DNA from: Straminergon stramineum
Lineage: Eukaryota > Streptophyta > Bryopsida > Hypnales > Calliergonaceae
Direction: 5' to 3'
DNA length: 64,000 bases
Assembly: GCA_963920665.1 (NCBI GenBank)
Contig: OY987272.1
Location: 16,745,001 to 16,809,000, forward strand
This document shows, piece by piece, positions 44,636 to 58,132 of the stretch. Position 1 is the first letter of the stretch. Each line of letters opens with the position of its first letter. A program made the translations under genes and the position numbers. Below the pieces are notes generated by a model. It had not been told where the DNA came from. It worked only from the letters and a program-made list of their open reading frames with translations, and searched no databases.

Positions 44636-45624
44636 GTTACAAATCAAGCAGAAAAATTCACCGAGAAAACTCCTTAGCACTCTTCATTCGCAGAAATGTC
44701 CAATCGAACGCGAAATTGACAAAGAACTAATTCCTACCCAACGATCTTACTTCAGCAATGTCCTGAAACGCGCTCAGATTCTCAGTGGCACTCCAGTGAA
44801 TGGTTCGTTCTAATGTTTGCTACAAGCATATATACCGAGCTGAGAAGACGAAATCATGTCTGCAGCAGCAGCTACGTGAAGAGGAAACACGGGTTGACTG
44901 TGGGTGCACACGATGGCAACTTACTGTAGCAGCGAAGAAACTCGCAGATAAGGGTAGTGTGCTCTTGACGCGACCATGTAGAACTTAAGAGCTGATTGCG
45001 TTTTCGGAGAAGCTAAACTCCTCGAAACAATTTTCAGTAAATTTTTGTACGAAGGGAAATGGAATTGGCATCTATAGTGGGTACACCCAAAATCGCGCCG
45101 AGCCTTAAATCACACTCTAGAATAAGTCCTGAAATGGTTCGAACACCAATTGAAAATCGACAAAGAGTGAGAAATGGCGGCTTTGGATTAAGTCAGTGCT
45201 ATTATAGCTCACCACAAATTATAATAAAGTGTTTCATTAAGAGTGTTTAGTTGACGGCTGAAGGATTAAAGAGAAATGAGAAGACAAATATAGGGAACAT
45301 TAAAATTGTTTTCAATCTTCTCAATTATGATTTAAGAGAATTGTACAACATTTTAATATGCTTTATGGATTTAATTTGAAGCACAAATGGCGCCGTTCAT
45401 TATGTAGACGAAAACTACATAAAAATATGTAAGCGGCGCTTTTACTTCTTAGGGCTCAATGTGAAACCCTCAAAAGGGAACCAATCACATCCAAATAAAC
45501 TTAAGTGTAAGCAAATTGGTACATCACAAAGAAAGAGCTTGGAGTGATAGAGAGTGTAGCTGTTGAATAGAACATGTTGTCTACATTTTTCAACAGCAAA
45601 CTTCTATAGATCAAATCTAGAGAT
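44636..45624. other. Intergenic region upstream of the transposase relic
   Basis: Contains the promoter side of the minus-strand membrane protein and then AT-rich DNA. I looked for a terminal inverted repeat of the transposon here that would match sequence near 47.9-48.3 kb and did not find one. Confidence 0.4.
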
Positions 45625-47862
45625 ATGAAAGAACATGCAGTCAAATTGAGTGTAGAGGAACATGATTTGCATTTGAAAACAATGAGCGCAAGTGAAGATG
45701 AGGAGGTTCAATTCCTAGGGAGAGGCATTCCTTCACGCCCCAAGGCAACAGTAGGAGGAATTGACTTAGTAGCAGTGATCCAAGCAAGGGATGCAGTGGA
45801 TCAGGTTCATGAGTTGCAAGTGCTTTGGTCGAAATCTACCGTGGACAAAGGTAGAGAGATGTAGTCATTTTGAGCATTTAGAGAAGGAAATTCTGAACTT
45901 CTCCCTAAGATAGAGCAATCGCAAATGATTAACGACATAGGAGTCCACTCGAGTGATATGGAAGGAAAGAAAGAACATAGCAGTCATGGCAACTTACACA
46001 TGGTTCAAGTTCCAGCAGGACAGAGGCAACTGCATGCACATGAGAAGTTGAAGGAGCCTTTGAAACTTTGGCAGCTACAAGACAGCCAAAGAGTGGATCG
46101 TCCAAGAAGAGAGAAAAGGACACATATGGAGGAAGCACACAACAAACTAGCAAGTGAGGAGTCGACCCAACTGCCAAAGTTTGACGATATGCCTTCTAAA
46201 GTATGAGCCAAGAAGAAACTCAAGAAGAATGGTAATTGGACTGACTTTCAATTCAAAGCAGCAATGAGAGCAGTAGATAGAGGAGCCAGAGTGTGCTCAA
46301 CAGCTGATTACTATGGCATTCCAAGAACTAGCTTAAGAGGTCATGTACATAGTAGAACTCTATCTAGAAAAAGAGGTCGATCCATTATACTAACATCTGA
46401 TGAAGAACAAGAACTTATGAAGTACCTAGTGGATATGGCCAATAGAGGTTTCCCTCTAACTTGGTTGACACTTCGAATTAAGGTAGCAATGATGACACAA
46501 CATCGCCCTACCCCTTTCAAAGATGGCATTCCAGGCAATGGATGGATTAAGTGGTTCAAAAAACGACATCCAGACATCTCACTACAGAAGGCTCAGCCAT
46601 TAGAGGTTGCTAGAACTAAGGGGCTTTGTCCAAATAATGTGGCTACATTCTACAACAACCTGAAGATGCTCTATGAGGTAAACAAGTATGAAGATACCCA
46701 CATATGGAATGCTGACGAGAGTGGAGCACAAGCAAGCAAGAGTGGAAGAGCAAGAGTTTTAGCCCAAGTAGGAGTGAGAAATGTACACATCATCACACCA
46801 AACTCATGAGAACATTTGACAACACTCTCATGTATCAATGCAGCAGGTGATAGCATTCCAAATTACTACGTTTTTAAAGGAAAAAAATATCAGAATGCTC
46901 ACATTGGCAAATGTGAGGAAGGCGCTTGAATGAGGATGCAAGAGAATGCGTGGATGACAGCTTTTTTGTTTGAAAGGTGGATCAATCATTTCGTAGAAAA
47001 CCTAGAGAAGAGAGGAGGTGTGTCACCATCAAATTGTCATCTTCTTATAGTTGACGGACACAATTCTCATGTGACCATACAAGTCATTGAGAAATGTCGA
47101 TCTGTGGGTATAGATTTACTCACTCTTCCTTCCCATACCTCACATGCACTGCAACCTTTAGATGTTAGTTGCTTCAAAACTTTCAAACTGGCTTTCCGCA
47201 TCTATAGAGACATTTGGACTATGCATAATAGAGGAGAAAAAGTGACGAAAGTTTTCCTAGTTGAATGGGTCTCCAACTCTTTAAGAAGAGCATTGACTGC
47301 TACAAACATCAAGAGTGGATTTCGAGCAGCTGGCATTTTCCCTCTGAACACTCAAGCCATGGATAGCAAATTCGAACCATCTGAACTACTTGTCGATGCT
47401 GAAGATGAAGATGAAGAGGAACAAGACTATGAAGACCTCATGCAAGAAGTTTTAGAAGAGCCCCAACGTACTATGGAGGAACCTCAATGTATTGACTATG
47501 ACCCAAAAGGTTCTATTGCAAACGATGCCTTTAGGGTTGGCCAAAGTGACCAGCAGTCAAGCCAGGAGCACAACACCAATGAAATGGACAAGCCTTCTAA
47601 AGTCTCTATAGTAACCACACAACCATCAAGGAAGTAGAAGCTGCAACCTTACGTAGATTATTCTATGTCATTGTTACTAACGGATGACAACCATATTCAA
47701 ATGTTGAAAGACTTGCAGGAGAAACGTGAGGCTGCAACTAGAGACTTTGAGGTGAAACGACAAGAAGGTGAAGCTAGGAAGAAGGAGAGGGAAACATTGA
47801 AGAGGAAAAAAGCAACTGAGCAAAAAGAAAAGAATGAAGAAAGGGCAAATGAGAAAGGGTGA
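45625..47862 (+). pseudogene. Tigger/pogo-like (CENPB-HTH, DDE) transposase pseudogene
   Basis: A single reading frame of about 746 codons runs the whole interval without a frameshift but has in-frame stops at 45862 (TAG), 45871, 46204, 46807 and 46927 (all TGA) and 47635 (TAG). Order of parts: an unrecognised acidic N-terminal region (45625-46200); a Psq-type helix-turn-helix at about 46237-46360 (TADYYGIPRTSLRGHV); a CENPB-type DNA-binding domain at about 46387-46600 (GNGWIKWFKKRHP); and a DDE_1 endonuclease core with acidic residues in IWNADESG (46714), IVDGHNSH (47053) and LQPLDVSCF (47161). The third spacing is 36 residues, typical of pogo/Tigger elements. A Lys/Glu-rich coiled coil ends the frame. 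Such proteins cut and paste Tc1/mariner-superfamily elements; this copy is inactive. Terminal repeats were not located. Confidence 0.85.
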
Positions 47863-50800
47863 TTGCAAGAAACACTTGTCCTATTTGTTGCGTTTTCAGT
47901 TTTTGCTGCGTTAGTCCTATTAGTACTACGAGTCCTGCGAGTACTATGAAGGGTACGGGAGATGAAACGTAGACCGTTGATTGGAATCGAGATGAAACAC
48001 TAGGAAGATGCGTGGCCGCATGGTAGTGGATGACAGTAGGAGATGTCAGGGAAGGCTGATGTTTTGGAACAATCCCTGTCATCCACGTTGGAAAAATTGC
48101 AGGCATAGTGGGCCCCGCCTAGTACTAAGGAGTCCTACACTATACCCTGGACTACTATTTTCTGACAGTGTCTTCGATTTACCCTAGAAAATGAAGCTAG
48201 AACTTTCCCATTTTGGAAAAATAGTTAATGATTTTGGAAAAATAAATTTAAAAGTGGCCATTATTGCCAATTGAGAGAACTACTGAATGGAGCAAGAAGA
48301 AATTGGAAAACATTTTGTATTACTTAGAAAATGTTGTGTAAACGTCGCACACATTGGAGCAATGCCAAAGGCAATTGAAACATGATTTTGCAAATCCCTC
48401 TCCACAAAAGTTGTAATTCCACTACAGCAACTCACTGTCCAATTTTGACGGTGTAATCCTTCAAAAAAGGTACTCGATAGTACTAAAAACTATCAAAACC
48501 GCAAATGTGACATGTAAATGAAATTCAATTTCACACCCTAAAATAATTTTGAAAAATTCAGATTAATTTGTGTTCATTCATCAGTGCTAGAGGAACCTAC
48601 ATTTTGAATTTCATGTTCATTCAATCATTTCTCCAATAGTTATGGCACAAAACAACCACCGCATTGAAAGTGTGACGCAAAATAGGACAGGTGTTTCTTG
48701 CAATCACCCGAAAAGGCTGAAGGCATACTATGATCATCAAAAAAGCCTAGGATGGGGAAACAATCTACAGAAGCTGCTAAAAAGTGGAAGACCTTTGCCC
48801 CCATCATTGTATCAAGCTCCTTATTGTGGGAAGGTGCCTCCTCTTTGCATTTGGAACCAGAGAGTGGCAAGCTTAAGATTGAAATTCAAAAGGGAAGGAA
48901 AAGACCCCAGATGTGTTATCCCATCAAGTACTATCCCATGGGCCAGAGCAACGTATTCTAGTTATGCACCTGTTCTGTAAAGGACTCCTCTCAACACTTC
49001 CATTAGAGAGATTATGTTGTTGTTGCCAATGCTGATATTGTCATTGGTACTCTCCATCACAATTGCTACTTCTGCTCCAGCTTGACGTTGATGGTACTAC
49101 AACACCTACAACATGTTCATGATCTTGTCCACTGTAAGTTTCCAAAGCCTTTCCAACAGTAAAATATCTAGATATATAGGAATTATAATGCACAGGATAT
49201 AGAAGTTTTGTCAATGTCCAATTTTTGTACAAAGATCAATCTATCATGTATTTGATATGCAATACATGTACCAAAATGGAGGAACAACGCAAAAGTAATG
49301 TACATATACTAAATAGAAGGTAGACTTGTTAGATCAGTGCTTTTCAGTGTTTTCAGGGAGATAACATAAGAAACGTAAACAATAACCTTGTCAACTTATA
49401 AAGTGCAGTCCCGAGTACAGTACTTTTTGTAAATGCTGCAAAACCTATGTTTGCATTTCTTTGGTTCTCATGGTGGACTTCATTATTTTTTTCATTGCCA
49501 TATACCCTACTGTAAGTACAATGAGCACAAGCAACAATGGCATAGTAATTAGTCATAGAAAGTTAGAAATAATCTAAATAATGAGATTAGAGAAAATGTG
49601 CATGCATCCAAAGGAAGAAGAATGTGATAAAAAAGAAGGTGAACAACATTGCTAAGAAGCCATTAAATGTGATAGTAAACCATCCATATAACAATAAGAG
49701 AAAATCTGGCATTGCAAATGGATAATCTTGAAAACATCTAACAATATGCAACAAACAATTTTCAATGACGAATATTAATTACTGTATTATTTGAAGGAAA
49801 TGATGTCAATCATTTTCTACAATCTGCACCGTAGGTGCCTTCACGCTTGGAGTAGGGCAGCGTATCGTCTATGTAAAGCAAGATCCTCAAATATGCTTCT
49901 TACAAACTGTGCTACACGTTGGCAACATTGTATGATCTTTCCTGCAACATACCCATCCACGGCACTTGTTTGAGTAGAACTTCTATATGCAAAAAGCGAT
50001 CACTGCCACTAAGGAGAAGGCAATAGAATTCAATGAAGCTCAAAGGTCTTCCTAGTCTCATGAATTCTATGGCATGAATTTCACAAGTACATTTGGTGAT
50101 TGTTACTAAAGACTTACTCTACCAATGATATAGCCCCACAAGCTGAACTTGCTCTTGGGGGGTCTTGTTTAGTAGAACAGGGTACAAAATCAGATAAAAA
50201 GGCAGTCTCTTTCCTCAACTCAATCATCTAAAAAATGCATCAAGTTTGCTTTGAAGATACACACATTACATGAAGTATCAACTGTCATTACATATTTGAA
50301 CCTTTCCACACTTTTAACATTCTAAGCTTTGAAAACTGAGAAAATAGGAGGGACATTACTAATGAGTCCCCTTCTCAGATGGAATACAATACTATGCATT
50401 ATATCATGTGTTGACAATTAACACATCCTTTGAGTGAAAGAAGCAGAGATTTAGTAGTTCAAGGAAAGAAAATAGACCATATGTTTGGAGGAAAATCATG
50501 GTTTCCTGTCAAATGAGCTTCTACAGCAACAAGTTTGTGCACAAGCCATTTCGAAAGGATTAGTAGAGTAACCAGGGTCTTGCATTTTGACACATTGGCA
50601 TACTAAAGGAAGAGGTAACAATCATGGATTACATATCTTCCATCAAGAGACGTTCACTGAAGATGCAGTTAACTATGTAGAACGACTTTGACTTGTTACA
50701 TGTATCTAAACACTAGATGTATTTGCTATCAGTTCTTTGCAATTCATTTCTAAATTCACATAGAGAAATGTGAAGCATTGGAAATGACACTAGTATCACA

Positions 50801-52829
50801 TTATTGTAGGCAAAGCCTGAAAAAATACTTGTACAGAGAATGCAACCTCTCTTTTGCCATAGAGTACATAGACCCTAACCGGTTTATGACTTTTCCACGA
50901 AATTAATTGATGTATGGTGAACAGATATCACCTGTGTCCCTGGAATATGGACGAAATTCCGACATGAACTCCAATGTGGATGTTGTGATGCTTCAACTGC
51001 TATCAAATTCCAGACCTCCATTATCAATCAGGTTCTTTAGTTGGCTAGAGATGTCAGGAAAGTCGCCTTCATCATTGATTGACATACATTGAACTTTTGG
51101 CTTGTTGTAGGAAGTTTCCAAGGGCTGTAGCTAGGCAAGGATGGATTGGCTGCACCATAGTTCTAAATCAGAACAAATCAAACAGCAACATAACTTTTCT
51201 TGAAATTGAAAAGTTGGGCACAATGTACTGCAATGAAGATATCTAGGCTATGTCTATGCTGATCCAACATCTAATCATTAGCTACTGGCCCTAATACTTT
51301 CAAGCAACACAAAAAAGTTCCAAAGAAGATGGTGGAACGCAAACTAAACCCTAAACTCACTCACCAGCACTAATTTCTAACACTCAAGAGTGTCCTAAAC
51401 CTCTAACACCAACACATACCTTGAAACTAAGGTGCAAACCTAAGATTTATCTAGAAGTGAGACAAGGTGCAGACAATGGAGCTCTTTGCTGCTGGGTAAA
51501 AACGTAGTAGTCGACTAGTTTTTAATTGTCACAAAAATGCGGTAGAATGTGATGTGCATGTCAAATGAAGGTGATACTCTTGTATTGTCTCTTCTCCATC
51601 CAAGAAGCTGCAAAAGTACAGAAACAACGATGTCATTAGAGGAGCACACAAAATCCTTTTTAAGTTCTGCATCCCTTACTAACAAAGAATAAAAAACTAC
51701 ACTCACCGCTTGGAGAGATGAAGCCCAACACCATTGAAGAAAACAGTGTAGCACAACTCTCAGTCATCACAGCAGAAAACCTAGCAATGTGCACAAATAT
51801 CCACAACCACAAACTTCCAAACAAAAGAGTCTTCAACTTCAAACAAAAGAATAAGAATACAAATGGCACACAGAAGTGGACGCCTACAAATCACCGTCTT
51901 GACATGCGGAGAGCTGCTTTGCAAATGAAACTCAAGAGGCAAGGGAGGGTTTAAGTGCTTAAGCATTTCAAATGCAATGTGTGTTAGTGCACCTAAGATG
52001 AAAAGAGCAGGTGCTATGGCTATGCTTTCAATTCCTATCATAGGATTCTTCTCATGGCTTAAAGTGACCAAATTCTCCAACGGTCCTCTTCCTATTTTAC
52101 TGCATTGGTAGCTCCATCAATTCCATTAAAAGGATGCTAAGGAAGATTTTTGGGTATTCTTGTGGGCGGTTTTCCAACGACACTTTGGTACTTCTACCAC
52201 ATGTGCCAAGCTTCAAAGCTAACATAACATATTGCTTTAAACCTCTGACAAACCTTTCCATTTGTAGTTGGTTAACAACATTGCATATTTTATTGAACTT
52301 TAGTAATACGATTTCAATGCCTTTTCTTTTACTTCTAACACTTTGGAAAGGGGAGTTTTCTAACTCTATTTCTCCATTTGAAGGCGGCCTATGAGCTCTT
52401 TTAAGTACCCTACTTTCATAACTTCGTACCCCTACTGTGATCTCAAATTTGTGAGAATCTGAAAATCGACTGTGCATTTCTTCATTTTGTACATGTCTCT
52501 TTGCTTTCTTCTTTTCATTATCATCTGTTGCACCTTCAAATTACCCATAGACCAACTTCTGACGCTTTTAGGTGTACCCACCTTAACCCAACTAGTTTCA
52601 TATTTTTTGGACTTGAGTGGAACTGATTATGAATTTTTGAAGTTGAAATGCAATGGTCATTAAAAGCGACCACCTTCTGAAATGTACTTGGTTGGTACAT
52701 TCAAGAAAGCAAAATGTACCTCTACGTTATGATCACTTTTAGAACATGGGCACTTTTAGAACAAACTACAGTAGACATTAATGCAACAAAACCAGTGAAG
52801 GACAACTGCTGTGCAAACATAGTATCATG
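47863..52829. other. Gene-poor region, no gene recognised
   Basis: Several open frames of 60-126 codons occur on both strands (for example 48642-48980 plus and 52097-52477 minus), but none shows a recognisable domain, and none connects with others through plausible splice sites in a way I can defend. Some may be remnants of decayed transposons, given the relic immediately to the left. No RNA gene was seen. Confidence 0.4.
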
Positions 52830-53067
52830 GGCCGGGGTGAATTGTCCCCCCTTGCTTGTCCCCAAGGGAAAAACCTGAAATTTTTTATTTATCACACATG
52901 ATCAAATTTGCAAATTTTGAATTCTTATTTGCAATCAAAGGCCCCAAATTGATTGAAAGAGCTACGGATGATAAATTAATGAAGTGCAAAATAGAGGGTC
53001 TTTTAGTTTACATGCACCCTTGGGTTGACAAAGGGGAGACGAGCGAGGGGGTCAATCCACCCCGGCC
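52830..53067. mobile_element. GC-ended MITE, about 238 bp, GGCCGGGGTG terminal repeats
   Basis: The element begins GGCCGGGGTGAATTGTCCCC and ends, reverse-complemented, GGCCGGGGTGGATTGACCCC: 18 of 20 matches, with similarity continuing for about 40 bp to CCCAAGGG. The interior is strongly AT-rich, so the G+C-rich ends stand out from all surrounding DNA. It has no coding capacity. The target duplication is unclear (ATCATG on the left, ATATGATGG on the right). A Harbinger- or hAT-derived MITE is plausible, but the superfamily is not assigned. Confidence 0.75.
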
Positions 53068-56000
53068 ATATGATGGTCCAACTTTACCGGAGGCGTGTTG
53101 CTGGGCCTGGGAGAGGTGGCCCATTAAAAGCATTTGCACCCTTGTATGGTAAATCTTCATATCTATAAGTGAAGAAAACTCGAATTTACTTGTTCAATGT
53201 TTTGGGAGTGCCAAGGTTTAGTTACAAATTGTTTTGAAGATTTCAGAATGACATAGAAACATTGGGATGAGGTATTGACCTCCAAAATGCCAAGTTAGAA
53301 AATTGATTGGATACAGTAAAAAAGTTTTAGTTATTACACTGGCTACCCTAGCAATACTTAGGATGTTTACTTTTTAAATTTTTGTTTTTCCAACGAGTTG
53401 CCATAAGTGTTTATTTACCCACCCTTAGTAAATAGACGAGCACAACCAAATTCTTGTTTCACTTATGTTTTTTATACTAGATGGGTGCCTAGGTGTTGTC
53501 CCATGTTCCTTCCAAGGAACCTTGGTCTTTATAAAGTGCCTAAATGTACATGAACTTGCAAAAGACCTAAGATAATCTAAACGAATTGCAAAAAATAACC
53601 TAATCAGCCGAACTAACTAGGCCACTGTGGTGTCCCAGTGAAAGTGGTGATAGTCTAAATTTAAAATTTTGAAGTTGTAGAGAATCTCGTGCTAGTTCCA
53701 AAAACATAAAACTCGAAGCAATCCGACCTTACTAGTTAAAGATATAGCTAGATGAAGTTTAGCCTTTAGAAGGGCTATATAAATTTCATCCAACTTTTAT
53801 ACTTAGCTAATAATTCCAACTCAACTCGTGATTTGGGATACCTATTTAGGTTAAAAGCTACTTCCTAAAACCCAAGTTTGGCCTTGAATGGATGCTTATA
53901 TACAAATTCTCATCTAACTTCTAGATTTTTGAATCTATTCTAGAATTCAACCTATAATTGGACTCCTATTGACTTCTTCTAAGAGTCTATAATTCTAACT
54001 TCTTCTTTTGATTAGCTTCCTAAGGCCATAATTTAGATTCTCCTTGATTATATGTCTTGGTATTACTTCTAAAAAGTTACTAATTTTAGAACTTTGATCA
54101 TTTTTTTCTTGTAGGGGCTAAATCTATCTTTCTAAATTGCTAAGACCCTTATGGTTTGGACTTTCCTAGTGAAAGTTATGCATGGATGAAGTTTGACCAT
54201 TAATCAATTCCTCAAACTTCATCCACAATTTTTGAGTAACTCACAATTTGAAATTGATTTCAAACTTCACTTTTGAGTTCTAGGTTTCATCCGATTTTAG
54301 TTCTAAACTTCATCCACCTATAACTTCCTTGTTTTAACTCTGATTTCTACGTATTTTATATTTTCAAAGACTTCCAATCTCCAACTATAGGATTCTAAGA
54401 TCAAACTTGACCTAACACTTTGTCCTAATGGTCTAACTTGACCAAAGACCTCAACCGTAATTAAGACTTGCTAATTAAGACAATTTAAAGTGAGAATAGA
54501 GGTTCAATAACATACTTTAGAGTGTGCCTCATCATAACATTATTGCAATGCACTTTCAAAGTCCTCCACTTGTGTCATCTTGTTTTCCAAATTTTAATGT
54601 TTGTTCACCGCTCAATTTTTTGAATTTTTTGTACAAAGTTTGAAATACAATTAAGACTACTTCATCTAGGTCCTATACTACCTACTTCATCTTCTCTTTT
54701 CTTTTTCACCTCTTCCTTTTCTTTCAACACTATTCAATTTCAATTATTTATATTCCAATAGTTGACTTTGAATGGAATAAATAATTGCTTCAAACTTCAT
54801 AATAAGAATTGACTTTGGAAAACCTCTCTATCTCCTATACAAGTCAATTATTGTTTATTCAAACTTCCAATGGTTGGAATTGCTTTTTTTATATTTCAAC
54901 TAATCCTATCCTACTTCCAACTTCTCCTTCTTCAGTTGCCCACTTCTTCTTCTAATTGCAATTCTACTTCAATTGCAATTGTACTTTTCTTTCCCCTTCT
55001 CTATTTATAGTTCCAAGTCTCTTTGCAAATTTAAATTCAAGATTGAGTGAGGCAACCTCCTAATTAAGCCCTTCATCCTCTAATTAGCTACTAGTATCTT
55101 CTCTTGGTTGAGTTATGGAATTGAGGGTTGGTTTTTGGCAATATTGTAATATTTTTTCCAACTTTATCTTGTATCCTCTTCAATACTACTTCTACTCTAT
55201 GATTTTTGGAAACATCTATCAACTTCTAGAAAATTTTTGGCAACTAATTTTGTTTTAGAAACCAAAAAAACTTAACTCTTTTTTGAAGCTAGAACACAAT
55301 CATTTTGGAAGCCAAAACACAACCAACATATATAGCCTAAATACAACCCATGTTCAATCCATATACAGTGCCACATGGCACCTTTTTATTCATTGACCCC
55401 CTCAAGCTCATTATACACTATTGACTAGACTGGGATGATGTAGAAGAGACATATGGCAGCAAACATGTGGACACCCCTCCAAGCTTCTGAACTATATTTT
55501 GAAGTCCATTGGTTGTTTTGGACACTGGTTAACTTTGGATTATTGACCTCTTGGAGGTCCTTCAAGAGCCTCTTTCAAGTAAAAAACATTCTATGTTTTG
55601 AATTCTAATATTTCTTGGAAATTTGAAACCCCAATAATTAGTTTTTGGGATGCTAAGTTTTGGACCCCAAAACAAACTCAAACTTATTTAATGAGTAGGT
55701 GACAATCTTTTACACTAACTGATACTAACTTGGAACTTTGTCCACTAGTCTTTGGGAGACTAAACTTGGGTTTTCAAAATTATATTTGGAAACAAAATTA
55801 AGTGAATTATAGTAAACTTGCCTATGACAAGGCAAAATGAGTGGTTTGTCCTATTGCCATAAGCAAAAAAATTCAGATTTTTTTTCCATATAAAGATAAA
55901 TGTAAGAAATGAAGGAAGCAATAGAAATTTTATTTTTTGGACAAAGTAAGAATTTTAAATTTTTTATGAATTTTTGAAGTGTACAACCCAATAGGCCCAA

Positions 56001-57966
56001 TAGAGCCTCCAGACTACCCCAATCAACAAAAAGTGTTTCCATAATGGTCATCTTACCATCTAAAGCAAGCACAACATTTTCTAACATGACCATAACATGA
56101 AGGAATAAAAAAATAACTTTTTATGATGAGTTTATACTAGAAAGGGGTAAGTATCCTATAACAATCATTGGTAACTCCACATGTGACCTTCTCCCAAGGC
56201 ATTGATTATGGTCACAAATCAATCTATTGTAGTCCTAATCCCATTTATTAGAAAAAAATTGTCATGCCTTGATGTAAGCCTCTTATGGGTAGTTCTCTAG
56301 GAGCTTGTCATAGAAGATTAGCTTGTCATAGGCAAGTTTACCTTAGTATAGGCTTGAAGCAATAAAAAAATAAAATATTTTTTGAGAATGTTTTAGGAAT
56401 TTCTTAGGACTCTATAAGTTCAAAGTTTTGCCGTGATTTTGGACAATTTCTAAATTCTAACAACTTCTAAAACACCTAAGTTCAAAGCTTTGTTGTGGAT
56501 TTGGATAACATTTAAATTATAACAACTTCTAGAACACCTAAGTTCAAAACTTTGTCATAATTGACAAACCAAAGAAAAACATGCTCATCACAATTTGAAC
56601 AAGGTTAGTTTACAACATAACTTAAATGACACAAAACAAGTTAGTACAAGGTGGTTAGTACAAAACTTAAAATGCACATACACAAGTTAGTGAACTATTT
56701 GATGAGTAGTTTAGTACAATAAACTCAACAAAAATTTACATTAGAGTTCTCCCCGAAGCAATATTGCCAAGGTACAATGGGGGCGTGATCTAAGATTAAT
56801 ACAACAATAGAAACTAGTCTAAAAACTCAACAAAATTTTAACAAAACACTTCAATAAAGTATAAGATATTTTCACCACATGTGGCAAAAAACACACTTAG
56901 AGTTGGTCAATGGGGAGTGTATGGAACCTCCACCCAAATTGTCTTTTAAGCAATGGAATCCAATGATGTTTTTGGTAAATTTTTAATAAACGATTTTAGG
57001 TAAAAAGAAAGGACACACCCCTAAATCACCTAAAAGTGTGTCCTACAATCCTCCCTGAACCTCAAGACATACTCTAAAATAATAAGGGTAATCTCCTCGG
57101 GTCAAAATGTACCTAAAATTGACAATTAGGGCACGAAATGGGTTCTAATTGACCCCTTAAAAAAATTCTACACATGACACCATCACATGAATACCACAAT
57201 TCCACATGCATTGATCTAAATGAATTCTCAATTCATCCTAAGTCTCAAGGTTTAAGACCACAAGATTCTCCCATTTCTTTTAGGCAAATTACACTTTCCT
57301 TTTTTCCATTTCATCATTCAAGCACCCAAGCCCTCATTCTTACCTAATTTGGGCAATGCTTTGGCACTTACCCTAAACCTTGAAAAATTATCCCCCTACC
57401 CATGTTCATAGTTAAGCATCTAATCATGCGAAATTGTGATCTAAATTCTGTCCAAAAAGAATTCCACGCATGCCAATTGGGACTACTCAACCAATGTTGT
57501 GAGACCAAAATAGATTGTAATTAGCATTAAAATAATTTTAGCATGATATTCACATAGATTACCTAGCAAAACAAACAAAAACAATGCAACATACCACTTC
57601 TCACTAGAATGGCTGCCACCGTCTTAATTTCTGTCCAAATGGCCCAAGACTAATCTTGTTGTAAGCCTAACTTGGCCTTGCACTTGCTCACCAATATTCA
57701 ACTTCAAAATACTTGTGAAGCTCCCAGTATGCTTCCTCAAAGTCACTACTCCCAATTGCCATTGTAGCAAACCCTCCTCACACAAAACCAGTAGCCCCAA
57801 CCTCGTCTTGACTCCAAATTGGGTGAGCCATATCTTTTTGGAAAGCTAACTTTTGAAGCGCTCCACCCTTCTAAAATTCAGCTCCATTTACTTCTCCACA
57901 CTCTAGAAATCAATTGTTGAAGTTGGCAATTCAATTTCACTCAAAATCCTCCCCTCATTTTCCATT
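53068..57966. other. AT-rich non-coding region
   Basis: Nearly 5 kb of AT-rich DNA with no recognisable gene and few open frames longer than 60 codons. Words such as AACTTC and CAAACTTCA recur frequently, and between 53.7 and 55.2 kb the plus strand is strongly pyrimidine-rich (CT-biased). At 56.4-56.6 kb two similar segments (ACACCTAAGTTCAAAGCTTT and ACACCTAAGTTCAAAACTTT) indicate a small tandem duplication of about 80 bp. Confidence 0.4.
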
Positions 57967-58129
57967 CACTAGAAGAAATTTGCATTTGCCTCAACAAAAT
58001 GTACATGACGTGTTTGTTGAGGCAAACGCAAAATTTGTATTTTTTTGCGTTTTTTTAACAGATTTTGCCCTTACCTCAACAAATACATCATGTAGATTTT
58101 GTTGAGGCAAACACAAATTTCTTCTAGTG
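57967..58129. mobile_element. CACTA-type MITE (163 bp) with ATT target duplication
   Basis: Ends are CACTAGAAGAAATTTG and its inverted match CAAATTTCTTCTAGTG, a perfect 16-bp terminal inverted repeat beginning with CACTA. The element is flanked by ATT at 57964-57966 and 58130-58132, a 3-bp target duplication as expected of CACTA (En/Spm) transposases. Further in, the arms continue to pair imperfectly (TTTGCCTCAACAAAAT...), so the whole element can fold on itself. It encodes nothing and must have been mobilised in trans. This is the most precisely delimited element in the window. Confidence 0.92.
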
Positions 58130-58132
58130 ATT

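Noticed and set aside
44073..44813. Plus-strand open frame of 246 codons with a Pro-rich run
   Set aside because: Its Pro run is the complement of the Gly tract in the minus-strand frame, which has a coherent signal peptide and membrane span; the plus frame has no such organisation.
45862..47637. Stop-codon readthrough or recoding in the transposase frame
   Set aside because: Six stops of two kinds occur in an inactive-looking element, and all are explained by C-to-T changes; no recoding signal was seen.
48642..48980. Plus-strand open frame of 112 codons
   Set aside because: No recognisable family; the translation changes character in neighbouring frames with no splice signals to link them.
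52097..52477. Minus-strand open frame of 126 codons
   Set aside because: Longest frame in the 48-52.8 kb region, but with no domain, signal sequence or neighbour exon that I recognise. Possible transposon remnant, not supportable as a gene.
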